The translations under genes and the position numbers were made by a program. The notes beneath the pieces are model-generated. The model searched no databases, was not told where the DNA came from, and saw only the letters and a list, made by a program, of their open reading frames with translations. 64,000 nucleotides of DNA from CAVVDY01 sp963819645 (GTDB lineage: Bacteria > Acidobacteriota > Terriglobia > Terriglobales > Acidobacteriaceae), in contig CAWFWZ010000018.1 of assembly GCA_963819645.1 (NCBI GenBank), forward strand, positions 1 to 64,000, written 5' to 3'. Position 1 is the stretch's first letter. Every line of letters begins with the position of its first letter. Positions 40,863-48,735 of this stretch are shown in pieces.

Positions 40863-41282
40863 GTGCCAAAGAAGAAACAGCAATCGAACGCCGAATGTCC
40901 CGATGCTGCCCCCGCTTGGCAGGTTCTACAGGAACGCATCCTTGCGGTCATTAGTGAATTCGCGGACGAAAATCCCGCAGTACCAAATGCCCTTTTGCTG
41001 ACAGGGGCGGGTCTCGGGTATGTGACTTTCGCGACTGCGAGATACGGTGAAGACTGTTTCAAGATTTTGTACGAAAATCTCCGTTCGATCGTCGAACTGT
41101 TTCAGGCGATCATCGATGACGAGCGAAAGCACCTGCCGAAGAAATCTCTGGCTACTGTCGGCTCGAAGAAGGAACTGCTCAAACAAAAGTGGAACTCCTT
41201 GGAATCGGTTCGAAAAAAGCTCAACACTCTGGTGGATCTAGAGATAAGGCGCCTTCAGCAGCAAGAATCCAGACCGAACTAG
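40863..41282 (+). CDS. Hypothetical helical protein
   Basis: The 139-residue ORF starts at GTG 40863 within GACAGTGCC. It is acidic and basic mixed and strongly helical, with a short hydrophobic stretch (ALLLTGAGLGYVTFATA at about 44-60) and a C-terminal coiled-coil-like region (KKELLKQKWNSLESVRKKLN). No family is recognised. The reading frame is intact. Confidence 0.5.
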   Translation: MPKKKQQSNAECPDAAPAWQVLQERILAVISEFADENPAVPNALLLTGAGLGYVTFATARYGEDCFKILYENLRSIVELFQAIIDDERKHLPKKSLATVGSKKELLKQKWNSLESVRKKLNTLVDLEIRRLQQQESRPN

Positions 41283-41350
41283 CAATTCCCCGGGATTTGG
41301 TCACTGGTCCGTCAGCTCGCATCTAATCAGGAACAAATTGAGCAGGGTTT

Positions 41351-41686
41351 ATGAAGTTTTCTGTCATAGCTACGATTCTCCTTCTTCTCCTGTCCTTCTC
41401 TGCTTGCCAGAAGCAGGGAGTCCCACCGCCCACTGAAAAGGACGGTGAGCAGGTTTGGCATAACCTCTTCGGCCAGAACGGTGCCGATCACCACAGGGTT
41501 GAACTCCTCAGTTTCAAGGTTGTCAACGGTCATCGGGATCAGGATCACTACCTGCTGTATTTTGAAGCCCAGCAAAAATGGCTGAGTACCGGGCAGGTGG
41601 AAACGAAGAAGTCGTATTACGATTTTCGCAAAACCGAGAAGGGGTGGATCGGTCCAGACGAACATCTGTACCCATTTAGCTCCTGA
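41351..41686 (+). CDS. Small lipoprotein (unknown)
   Basis: The 111-residue protein has a type II signal peptide: FSVIATILLLLLSFSAC, with lipobox LSFSAC giving lipidation of Cys 19. The mature part is a compact polar domain (HHRVELLSFKVVNGHRDQDH, LLYFEAQQKWLSTGQVETKK). Outer- or inner-membrane surface location is expected. As an accessory gene of the conjugative element it could act in entry exclusion, but no family match is recognised. Confidence 0.65.
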   Translation: MKFSVIATILLLLLSFSACQKQGVPPPTEKDGEQVWHNLFGQNGADHHRVELLSFKVVNGHRDQDHYLLYFEAQQKWLSTGQVETKKSYYDFRKTEKGWIGPDEHLYPFSS

Positions 41687-41741
41687 TTGGCCCAGACACT
41701 CGCAGCGCCCCGAATTTGACGCAACTCCTGAATGTTCCTAA

Positions 41742-41774
41742 CCTCCTCCCACCCTGAGATGGGGCGGGAGGAGG
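41742..41774 (+). promoter_or_regulatory. Stem-loop sequestering the Shine-Dalgarno of the conjugation operon's first gene
   Basis: CCTCCTCCC (41742-41750) pairs perfectly with GGGAGGAGG (41766-41774); beyond one mismatch CCC pairs with GGG, leaving a TGAGATG loop. The paired 3' arm contains the entire GGAGG ribosome site 7 bases before the GTG at 41782. No T-run follows, so it is not a usual terminator. Confidence 0.6.
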
Positions 41775-41781
41775 TCTAGGG

Positions 41782-42747
41782 GTGTTTCAATCGTCCGAGC
41801 ACGTACATCAAGCGCTCACGAACATCGGGTACATCACCGATACTGTGACGGCCACCGCCGTCTATTTGGCGGCCAGTTTACAAAAACCACTACTACTGGA
41901 AGGTCCCGCCGGAAGCGGCAAAACGGAGCTCGCTTACGCGGTAGCACGCGCACTCGGTGCCCCACTGGAACGCCTGCAGTGCTACGAGGGCATTTCCGAG
42001 GAGAAGGCGATTGGCAAGTTCGACGAGGGCTTGCAGAGGCTGTACCTCGACACCGTTACACGTGGCGCCGGGGCTTCTGATTGGGCCTCCCTGGGCAAGC
42101 AACTCTCCGCCTTTGATTTCTTCTCGCCCGGCCCGCTGCTGAAGGCATTGCAGCATCCGTCTCCTTGCGTCTTGCTCATCGATGAATTGGACAAGGTAGA
42201 CCACAGTTTCGAGGCGACTCTGCTTGAGGTCCTCTCTGTGTGGCGACTCTCTATTCCCCGCCTTGGGACAGTTTCGGCCGCCTCGATCCCTTTCACCGTG
42301 TTGACCTCGAACGAGGAACGGAGACTGGGTGATCCCATACGGCGACGCAGCTTGTATGTGCGGGTGGAGCACCCGACAGCGGAGCGCGAAGGCGAGATCG
42401 TGGCGCAGCGTACCCCTGAAGCGGGAGCGCCGGCGCACCGGCTGATTGCCGGATTCGCCAAGGCGCTACGCGCATACAGTCTCGAAAAGCCGCCATCGGT
42501 ATCCGAGATGATCGACATGGCGTTATCGCTAAAACACCTGGGGATCGATGAGATCACCAGCGAGCATCGCGACATGCTGCTTCCACTTTTGGCGAAGACA
42601 GAGCGCGACCGCCAGCGCCTGCTGTTGCGAGACGGGTTCGCAAGCATCATCCACGCGGCCCGGCACCACGCAGAGTCGATGGAAGCCACCGAGCTGCAGC
42701 ACACGCTGCGCGAGTCAGAAGTCCTGGCAAAAGGGGTTGCAGCGTGA
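41782..42747 (+). CDS. MoxR-like AAA+ ATPase
   Basis: The 321-residue protein has Walker A in LLLEGPAGSGKTELAYAVAR (about residues 38-57), Walker B in CVLLIDELDKVD, sensor 1 in FTVLTSNEERRLGDPIRRRS with the arginine finger region, and a C-terminal lid domain. This matches MoxR-type chaperone ATPases that remodel or activate protein complexes. It opens the conjugation operon, overlapping the lytic transglycosylase gene by GTGA. A MoxR ATPase is not a usual VirB component; a role in assembly of the channel is inferred from position. Confidence 0.85.
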   Translation: MFQSSEHVHQALTNIGYITDTVTATAVYLAASLQKPLLLEGPAGSGKTELAYAVARALGAPLERLQCYEGISEEKAIGKFDEGLQRLYLDTVTRGAGASDWASLGKQLSAFDFFSPGPLLKALQHPSPCVLLIDELDKVDHSFEATLLEVLSVWRLSIPRLGTVSAASIPFTVLTSNEERRLGDPIRRRSLYVRVEHPTAEREGEIVAQRTPEAGAPAHRLIAGFAKALRAYSLEKPPSVSEMIDMALSLKHLGIDEITSEHRDMLLPLLAKTERDRQRLLLRDGFASIIHAARHHAESMEATELQHTLRESEVLAKGVAA

Positions 42748-43223
42748 GAAGAATCTCGCTCGTGTTGCCCGTCCTTACGTTTGTTCTCGCTACTCGCAGC
42801 TGGGGTGCCGACCATGCTGAGGCTGCCTACTACGCCGATGCTTATGCGCGGCACTACCACGTTCCACCCGAACTGGTGTGCGCGATGATTCGCCAGGAAT
42901 CGAATTGGAACCAGCGTGCTATCTCCGAGAAGAATGCTCGCGGATTGATGCAGCTGATGCCTGGCACCGCGGCCCGATTCGGTGTGCGGAACTCGTTCGA
43001 TATCAGCCAGAACGTAGGTGGCGGCGTCCGGTACCTGCGTGATTTGCTCGCTCGGTATCACGGGGATATTCGGCTGACCGTAGCCGCCTATTACGCCGGG
43101 GAACACAGGATCCATTCCTTGCAATACAGCAATGCAGACGTCATCCGTTACGTGGAAGACGTCAGACGACGATATCTGCAAGAGCTATCGGCCAAACACA
43201 CCTCGAAGGAGTCTCACCGATGA
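42744..43223 (+). CDS. Lytic transglycosylase (VirB1-like)
   Basis: The 159-residue protein has a signal peptide (ISLVLPVLTFVLATRSWGAD) and an SLT domain. The catalytic Glu is in MIRQESNWNQRAISEKNARG, followed by LMQLMPGTAARFGV, NVGGGVRYLRDLLARY and AAYYAGEHRI. It opens the peptidoglycan layer for the secretion channel. The start overlaps the ATPase gene and its end overlaps the next gene by four bases, showing tight coupling. Confidence 0.92.
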   Translation: MRRISLVLPVLTFVLATRSWGADHAEAAYYADAYARHYHVPPELVCAMIRQESNWNQRAISEKNARGLMQLMPGTAARFGVRNSFDISQNVGGGVRYLRDLLARYHGDIRLTVAAYYAGEHRIHSLQYSNADVIRYVEDVRRRYLQELSAKHTSKESHR

Positions 43224-44173
43224 AAGGTCGCATACCAACGCTCGTATTCTCTGTGCTGATACCGTTCGCCCTAGCGGCGGGTTACGCACAGGAAGCTACA
43301 GCCAGCCACGAAGATGTCCTGCCTGTCATTTCGAGTCTGACCATTTCGCCGGAGACGGTAACCGATTTGCGGCTCAAGCCCCTCTATGCCGCGACGATTC
43401 GCATGCCGGAGCCGGTCTCATCGGTGGTCGTCGGTGCTCCAACATTCTTCCAGGCTGAACATAATGAGCACGAACCAGAACTCGTGATCGTTAAGCCGAT
43501 TACCACTCAAGTTGCGGCGAGCAATTTGTTGATCGCCACCAAGTCAGGCCAGGTGGTCAGCCTCAGGCTGATCAGCGATGGTGCGGTCAGCAGCAATACC
43601 AAACCGGTAGATTTCGTATTGACCTACAAGCAGCGAAAGGGCTTTCTGATCGGTCCGTCAGAGGAGACATCGCAGGCAAATCCGGCTTCGGTCAAGCAGG
43701 ACTCCTCGGCATACGAATCCGCTTACCGACAACAGGCTAATGTCTCGAGCCCCGCCTGGACGACGAGCCACGGTGATCTAGCGGCGAGCCTTGGTGCCGT
43801 CACCGAAGATGGACCCGACGCGATTGTCGCTTTTTCAGTCCTGAACAACAGCCAGCGTTGGATCGAGCTGCTACCGCCACAGGTGGAGTTGGGCAATCCG
43901 AATGGGAACGGGAATCAATCAACCGATGATCGGAGCAAGAAGAAAGTGCTTGCCGACCAGGTTGCGATCCGTGATTTCCGATTCACCCAACGGAGGCTTG
44001 CCCCCGGGGCGCGCGCCGATGGCGTCGTGCGCTTCGTTCGTCCTGATTTCAAGCAGTACCAGGAACACATGCAACTGGTTCTGGCGACTGCCGATGCAGT
44101 GAATCGGCCGCTTCTGCTCGATCTGCCATTCACAGCCCCTACAGCTACCGCAAGCAACGCGTCCGCCAAGTAA
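43220..44173 (+). CDS. VirB9/TrbG-like secreted protein
   Basis: The 317-residue protein has a signal peptide (LVFSVLIPFALAAGYAQE). The N-terminal half has the VirB9-like pattern of a beta domain: YAATIRMPEPVSSVVVG, VIVKPITTQVAASNLLIATK, GQVVSLRLIS. The C-terminal half differs from canonical VirB9 (RRLAPGARADGVVRFVRPD). A second VirB9-like gene is present at 58636, so this may be a divergent duplicate or an accessory outer-membrane-core component. It precedes virB10 by 15 bases. Confidence 0.6.
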   Translation: MKGRIPTLVFSVLIPFALAAGYAQEATASHEDVLPVISSLTISPETVTDLRLKPLYAATIRMPEPVSSVVVGAPTFFQAEHNEHEPELVIVKPITTQVAASNLLIATKSGQVVSLRLISDGAVSSNTKPVDFVLTYKQRKGFLIGPSEETSQANPASVKQDSSAYESAYRQQANVSSPAWTTSHGDLAASLGAVTEDGPDAIVAFSVLNNSQRWIELLPPQVELGNPNGNGNQSTDDRSKKKVLADQVAIRDFRFTQRRLAPGARADGVVRFVRPDFKQYQEHMQLVLATADAVNRPLLLDLPFTAPTATASNASAK

Positions 44174-44188
44174 ATGGAGAGGAGTCCC

Positions 44189-45472
44189 ATGTCTCAGATG
44201 AATCAAGACACAAACAACGGTTCGCGGAAAGCTCATACGCTCTACCTCACGGAACTGGAGCGCCAGGCACAAGAGGCCCAGGACAAGGAGTCAGCAAGCG
44301 AAACGCCGCAAGAGATGGCCGCGCCAAAGCGCAGCTTTCGCATGGCAAAGGACGACAAGACGGTACGCCTGCTGATCGGATTCGCGGGCGTGGTTGCGGT
44401 TGCGTTCATCATGCTGATCCTGTTCTCCGACAAAGGCAAACCGCGAACCAAGAAGACCGCTGATGCAAGCTTGGGGCGTCCCAAAACGGCGGAGGCAGTT
44501 GCGCCGAATGACAACGGCTCTGTGGTTCCGCAGGGCAGCATGCAGCCGATGCGGGATGACCAGCAGCAGCCAGGACAGGTGAACGCGAACGATATCGAGA
44601 ACACCAAGAAGACTCGGGTTAGCGGAGGCGAGACCAAGTCGGCGCAGGCAGATGTCCAGGCAAAGAACCTCGGCCAAATTCCCTCGTTTCCAAAGTCAGC
44701 TGACAACGGCGATGGCTGGACGCCTCCTCCGTATGGCCAGCAGGATTCTGCGGTCGCAAATGCTTCACAGGTACAGGACAAAGCGGTTGATGGGCTAGCC
44801 AAGCCGTCGCTGGTGTTTACGGCGAGCACGGAGAAATCGTCTCAGTCCGCTCCAACTGATCAAGACATCCCGTTGCTCGATATGGGCACTGGTTCCCGCC
44901 TGGCAGCAAGGCTGGCCTCGGTGGTTACGACGGCCGTAGATCAGCCCGTGATCGCAATCGTCGAGTACAGCTACGAGCATGACGGACAACTCATCGTGCC
45001 CGCGGGCTCCAAGGCTGTCGGTTCCGTGCACCAGGCCGACCGCAGCGGCTATCTGCAAATCCACTTCGATCATCTGGAGACACCTGATGGTTCGTCGATT
45101 CCCATCGATGCTCTCGCGACCGACACCAACCTCGGGCCATTGCGCGGCAAGGTGACGGGCACAGGACGCGGAAAGAACTTTGCCGTGCGCGCGGCCACGG
45201 GCATCGGGCAAATGAGCGCAATGCTGGTTGGACAACCCAACCTGACTGGCGCGATCAGTGAAGCCGATCTCATGCGGATGCAGTTGGCGGAGAATGTCGG
45301 CCGCGCCGGCGATGAAGAGATCAACCGTATGACCCTCGTGGAACATCCCATCGTGACCCTGCCCGCAGGTTTGCCCATCTACGTAGTGTTTGAGAAGGCA
45401 CAGAGTAACCTCACGGAACGAGGAAACGGGCTGCAGCGCAGCTTCGGCAATGCATTCGCGGGTCCTCACTGA
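44189..45472 (+). CDS. virB10: VirB10/TrbI-like inner-to-outer membrane scaffold
   Basis: The product has about 427 residues. The start at 44189 is chosen for its GGAGAGGAG site 5 bases upstream (an in-frame ATG lies at 44174). Layout: a cytoplasmic N-terminus, one membrane helix (LLIGFAGVVAVAFIMLILFS at about 55-75), a Pro/Gln-rich periplasmic linker, and the VirB10 beta-barrel domain (GQLIVPAGSKAVGSVHQADR, LPAGLPIYVVF). It spans both membranes and senses ATP use in T4SSs. It ends 26 bases before an intrinsic terminator and the intron. Confidence 0.88.
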   Translation: MSQMNQDTNNGSRKAHTLYLTELERQAQEAQDKESASETPQEMAAPKRSFRMAKDDKTVRLLIGFAGVVAVAFIMLILFSDKGKPRTKKTADASLGRPKTAEAVAPNDNGSVVPQGSMQPMRDDQQQPGQVNANDIENTKKTRVSGGETKSAQADVQAKNLGQIPSFPKSADNGDGWTPPPYGQQDSAVANASQVQDKAVDGLAKPSLVFTASTEKSSQSAPTDQDIPLLDMGTGSRLAARLASVVTTAVDQPVIAIVEYSYEHDGQLIVPAGSKAVGSVHQADRSGYLQIHFDHLETPDGSSIPIDALATDTNLGPLRGKVTGTGRGKNFAVRAATGIGQMSAMLVGQPNLTGAISEADLMRMQLAENVGRAGDEEINRMTLVEHPIVTLPAGLPIYVVFEKAQSNLTERGNGLQRSFGNAFAGPH

Positions 45473-45498
45473 TATCAACCAAGCGTATTTTTTTCTTC

Positions 45499-45529
45499 AG
45501 CCCCGTCAGCGTGACGGGGCTTACTTTTT
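45499..45529 (+). terminator. Intrinsic terminator after virB10
   Basis: A perfect 10-bp stem AGCCCCGTCA / TGACGGGGCT with a GCG loop (45499-45521) is followed by TACTTTTT. It would end the first part of the conjugation operon. The intron begins at the next base but one after the T-run. Confidence 0.88.
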
Positions 45530-45530
45530 G

Positions 45531-46174
45531 GTGCGCCCGGCAGGGCGCATTCACTTGGAGGTGAAAGTCCTCTACACGCCCGGCAAGGGGAAGTGTTAGC
45601 TGAACGGCAAGGGTGTCCGTCGCGAGGCGGAATCTGGAGGAAGCCGAAGGCAAAGCGCTGGCCTGACGAACAGGAAGCGGATAGAGGCGGCACAGCGGGG
45701 TAAGCGGGCCAATAGACGCAAAGCCCAGTTCTTGCACGGAACGCTGCGACGTAGATCCGACAGGCATAAGCGGGAAGGTGAGTGCGCCATACCCGGGGAG
45801 ATCTGATGGTCTGCCATGTGTGCTACCGAGCATCGAGAGGTGCGGGGAAGGATCGTCAGAAGTCAGCCGAGGCCATAGTAGTTGCGCGTCAAGCGCAACG
45901 AAGGGCCGAACCTGTCACGAGTGGATAGTCACGCGTGATCTCTGAGCGTACAGGGCAGAAGTCCCGCGGTAACGCGGGAACCTACGAGCAGACCAGCGGG
46001 GCCGGCAGTCCCAAAGGCGCTCGGGGTGCTATCGGACGCTAGACGACACGACGCACGAAACCAAACTCGCTGCCGCAGATTAGCTTCTGCCCAGTAGACA
46101 GGAACCGCCCGTTGCGGAACCGCACGGCGGGTGGTGTGGGAGGACGGCGGGGGTAACCCCGCCTCCTACCCGAT
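45531..46174 (+). mobile_element. Group II intron lacking its reverse transcriptase ORF
   Basis: The 5' end GTGCGCCCGGCAGGGCGC is the bacterial group II intron start (GTGYG). Domain I blocks follow, including GGGGAAGTGTTAGC, AAGGGTGTCCGTCGCGAGG and GGAATCTGGAGGAAGCCG, then TTCTTGCACGGA and GGGGAGATCTGATGG. A domain V-like hairpin is at about 46111-46137 (ACCGCCCG...CGGCGGGTGGT) and a domain VI-like hairpin at 46138-46172 with a candidate branch A in CTCCTACCCGAT, the 3' end. At 644 bases no RT/maturase ORF fits; splicing would need a maturase in trans. It sits directly after a terminator hairpin. Confidence 0.8.
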
Positions 46175-46215
46175 CCATCTTGAACCAACGAAGTTAAGGA
46201 ATTCTTCGTTTTGAC

Positions 46216-46355
46216 AATTCCGGAATTGAGAACAACAGCGCACCTGCTGCAATTCCGGAATTCTCTGTTTGGCAATTCCGGAAACGAGAACAACAGCGCA
46301 CTTCTCACGATTCCGGAATTGAGAACGACATCGCATCTCTGGCGATTCCGGAATT
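46216..46355. repeat. Iteron-like repeats around AATTCCGGAATT
   Basis: Five copies of (A/G)ATTCCGGAA start at 46216, 46251, 46274, 46309 and 46344, giving spacings of 35, 23, 35 and 35 bases. Three copies (46216, 46274 and 46309) continue with GAGAACAACAGCGCAC or a near match. The core is a perfect 12-base palindrome in two copies. The region 46175-46616 contains no convincing gene and lies just upstream of the pilin genes. A protein-binding array (operator, origin or transfer site) is possible. Confidence 0.65.
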
Positions 46356-46616
46356 GTCATTTCTGACTTTTCCGCAACAGAGCCAGCATTCATTCGGGCT
46401 AGGAGCGATGCACGGGTGAGTTCGGCTGGCCTCATGGGCAAGAACCCTGGCCGCGAAAAGCAAACAAAGGCAAGCTCAAGACTCTGGAGGTGGGCCTTTC
46501 TCGATGAGATAGCTGAAACTTCGCGCGTGAAAGTAGCCCCAGGAATTTGAGGCAACTCGGAAGAGGTCATACATTCCGTTCACCCGGCGGAATTACCGCC
46601 TCGGAGAGAGAGCCTC

Positions 46617-46994
46617 ATGACCAACTCACGACCCATGACCTGGTACGGCTCGCCCCTGATCCGGGCGATCGGTACCGCCCTACTGTTCTTCAGCTTTGTC
46701 TCTGCTCCCCTCGTCACTTCCGCACAGAACCTGGGCAAGCAGCCGGCGACGGGACAAGCCGTGCAGGGCGAGCAAGCCAGCCAGCCTGAAGGCGCCTTCC
46801 TGAACCTCGTCAATTGGATCGGCAATGTGATTTGCCCGGTGGGAGCAGCACTGGCAATTGTCGGCTGCGTGATTTCGTGGCGGCAGGGCCGCGGCTTCAT
46901 GCCCTGGGCGCTCACGGCTGGCGGACTTCTCGCCGTGTCAGCTCTAACACGCCTTGTCGAATTCTTCATCGCCAACGGACAGCAAGTCGGCTAA
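46617..46994 (+). CDS. VirB2/TrbC-like pilin subunit
   Basis: The 125-residue protein has an N-terminal signal region (GTALLFFSFVSAPLVTSAQ), a Gln/Gly-rich linker and a two-helix hairpin: LNLVNWIGNVICPVGAALAIVGCVIS then GFMPWALTAGGLLAVSALTRLVEFF. This is the VirB2 pilin layout. The N-W-x-G-N-V-x-x-P motif recurs in the gene at 47941. It starts the second part of the conjugation operon, after the intron and repeat array. Confidence 0.75.
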   Translation: MTNSRPMTWYGSPLIRAIGTALLFFSFVSAPLVTSAQNLGKQPATGQAVQGEQASQPEGAFLNLVNWIGNVICPVGAALAIVGCVISWRQGRGFMPWALTAGGLLAVSALTRLVEFFIANGQQVG

Positions 46995-47007
46995 ACGGAG
47001 CATAACG

Positions 47008-47673
47008 ATGTCGCTGCCTCCATTCCTCGGGAACGTGATCGCTCTTCTGTTGGCGCTGATGGTGCCTGCCGCACTGGGATGTCTGGTGCTGGCGGGCCTG
47101 TCGCTGCGGGCAGAAGGCGGGATCAATTACCAGGTTGGAGGCAGCTTCCTAAAGTACATCCTCTGGTCGGCGATTTTCCTGACCGTTCAAGGTATTGGCA
47201 GCTGGTTCGCCAGCCTAGGTCTCGGGTTGAACGGTATCAACGGAAGCTTCGGCACGGGCTTTCTCGCCCCCGTTGTAACAGTAGTGACAAAGTTCATGCA
47301 GGACGTGGTACTGGCGCACCTGATCCCGGTCATGGCGGCCGCGCTGGTCCTGAAGGCCATTCTCGACACGGCGGAGGGACACAGTCCGCTGGCGTCGATC
47401 ATCTCAGCATTATTCCTTCTTGGTGTTCAAGGCCTCTTCACCATTTTCCAGGGTTGGAATGACGGCACCCAGTTCGCGACCACAGATTTCCTAGTCAATG
47501 CATGGAACTACCTGGCTTCACAGCTCTGTCCACTCGCAGCAGCTCTGGCGATTGGAGGAGCGGTGCTGGCCTATGTACGCAATCGCAACTGGATGCGGTA
47601 CGCCGCGTCTTCTTTCGGACTGCTAACCGTGTCAGGTCTCTGGTACCTGATCAAAGCTATGGCGGGAGCGTGA
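47008..47673 (+). CDS. Polytopic membrane protein with pilin-like C-terminal hairpin
   Basis: The product has about 221 residues with some six hydrophobic helices. The N-terminal four-helix part (VIALLLALMVPAALGCLVLA, FLTVQGIGSWFASLGLGL) is not recognised. The last third (WNYLASQLCPLAAALAIGGA, then WMRYAASSFGLLTVSGLWYL) repeats the hairpin pattern of the preceding pilin-like protein. It starts 13 bases after that gene. A role in pilus or channel assembly is inferred. Confidence 0.6.
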   Translation: MSLPPFLGNVIALLLALMVPAALGCLVLAGLSLRAEGGINYQVGGSFLKYILWSAIFLTVQGIGSWFASLGLGLNGINGSFGTGFLAPVVTVVTKFMQDVVLAHLIPVMAAALVLKAILDTAEGHSPLASIISALFLLGVQGLFTIFQGWNDGTQFATTDFLVNAWNYLASQLCPLAAALAIGGAVLAYVRNRNWMRYAASSFGLLTVSGLWYLIKAMAGA

Positions 47674-47674
47674 G

Positions 47675-47941
47675 ATGACTGATCAGAAATTGGGACAAAA
47701 GTTCTTCTTCGCGTGGTTGGTTCTACTACTGCTGCTGACTGCGCGAGTGCTGCTTGTTACAAAACCCGGAATATTGCTGCTGAGCGTTGCCGTTGTGGCC
47801 TTCACGGTCTGGGCCAGCTTCCGGCTAGTGAGTCGAGTCACCGAAACGATGTGGATACTCGCCGGGATCTTGGCCGAGAGAATGGTGCGCAAATCGGCAC
47901 AGAAAGTGGTTAGCAACGAGACAGGTTCGGAGAGCGAGTGA
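47675..47941 (+). CDS. Small membrane protein of the conjugation operon
   Basis: The 88-residue protein has two transmembrane helices (FAWLVLLLLLTARVLLV and ILLLSVAVVAFTVWASFRLV) and a charged C-terminus. It starts one base after the previous stop and its end overlaps the next start by GTGATGG, so it is in a tightly packed operon. No family is recognised. Confidence 0.6.
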   Translation: MTDQKLGQKFFFAWLVLLLLLTARVLLVTKPGILLLSVAVVAFTVWASFRLVSRVTETMWILAGILAERMVRKSAQKVVSNETGSESE

Positions 47942-48378
47942 TGGGCGATCTGCAGCCGGGCCTCCTGAACTTGGCGAACTGGACGGGCAACGTCGTTCTG
48001 CCCATCGGTGCGGGGCTGATTCTCTCCTGCGGCATTTACCAGTTCTCAAAGGGTCAAGAGCTTGAGCGGTACGTGTACGGCGCCATGGGAGCTCTGATGG
48101 GCTCCGGGCTTCTCCGACTGGCGGAAGTGATTTCGCAGCAGGCGACCGATGCCGACCAGTACATGGTCATGCTGCTGACGCTCACCAACTTTGTCGGCAA
48201 CGTGCTGCTGCCGTTCTACGCCGCCATTGAGATAGTGAGGCTGGTGCTGGGGCTCGGCGGTGTATTCGAACGCTTATACGTGGGCGACGACTGGCTGCGA
48301 CACCTCATGGCAGCCATGGGAGCACTGATGGTTTCCGGACTGTTGCGACTGCTGGAACATTTCGTGGCGGCGGCTTGA
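47941..48378 (+). CDS. Tandem double-pilin (VirB2-like) membrane protein
   Basis: The 145-residue protein contains the pilin hairpin twice: LLNLANWTGNVVLPIGAGLI with MGALMGSGLLRLAE, and LLTLTNFVGNVLLPFYAAIE with MGALMVSGLLRLLEHF. Each copy keeps the N-(W/F)-x-GNV-x-LP and the MGALM-x-SGLLRL signature, showing internal duplication. It has no signal peptide. It probably contributes pilin-like or channel-lining subunits in fused form. Confidence 0.7.
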   Translation: MGDLQPGLLNLANWTGNVVLPIGAGLILSCGIYQFSKGQELERYVYGAMGALMGSGLLRLAEVISQQATDADQYMVMLLTLTNFVGNVLLPFYAAIEIVRLVLGLGGVFERLYVGDDWLRHLMAAMGALMVSGLLRLLEHFVAAA

Positions 48379-48390
48379 AGGGAGAGAACG

Positions 48391-48735
48391 ATGGCTCTGA
48401 ATTCATCACCGGTATCGCGGAACCTCCACCTCAAGGTGACGCTCCTGTTTCTGGAGTTGGAAGATCTGTTGGCCATCATGTTGGCGGTGAGCGGAACGAT
48501 GCTGGTCGGCAACTTCCTGTTCTCCGACCGCTACATCTTCCACCTGCCCATGAACTACTTCTTGCCGCTCGTGATCCTGCTGGTCGGAGTTCCAGTGCTG
48601 ATGATCTTCAAGTACGGCAAGCCTCGTGGCTACTTGCTCGACCTACTGCTCTTCCATGCCCGCCCGCAGCAATACTGCGCCGGAACCCAAGAAACACAGA
48701 TTCGGACGACTTACTTCAAGGAAGAAGAGGCCTAG
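48391..48735 (+). CDS. VirB3/TrbD-like membrane protein
   Basis: The 114-residue protein has two central hydrophobic helices (LLAIMLAVSGTMLVGNFLF and YFLPLVILLVGVPVLMIF) and a C-terminal GKPRGYLLDLLLF segment. It is immediately upstream of virB4 with no gap, which is the normal virB3-virB4 arrangement. VirB3 proteins anchor the VirB4 ATPase to the inner membrane complex. Confidence 0.7.
   Translation: MALNSSPVSRNLHLKVTLLFLELEDLLAIMLAVSGTMLVGNFLFSDRYIFHLPMNYFLPLVILLVGVPVLMIFKYGKPRGYLLDLLLFHARPQQYCAGTQETQIRTTYFKEEEA

Noticed and set aside
46175..46360. CRISPR array
   Set aside because: Only five short, palindromic, imperfect copies with unequal spacing (35/23/35/35) and no unique spacers of regular length or cas genes.
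46166..46570. Minus-strand ORF across the iteron-like repeats
   Set aside because: The repeated peptide pattern is a by-product of the DNA repeats, and the ORF runs into the intron end.
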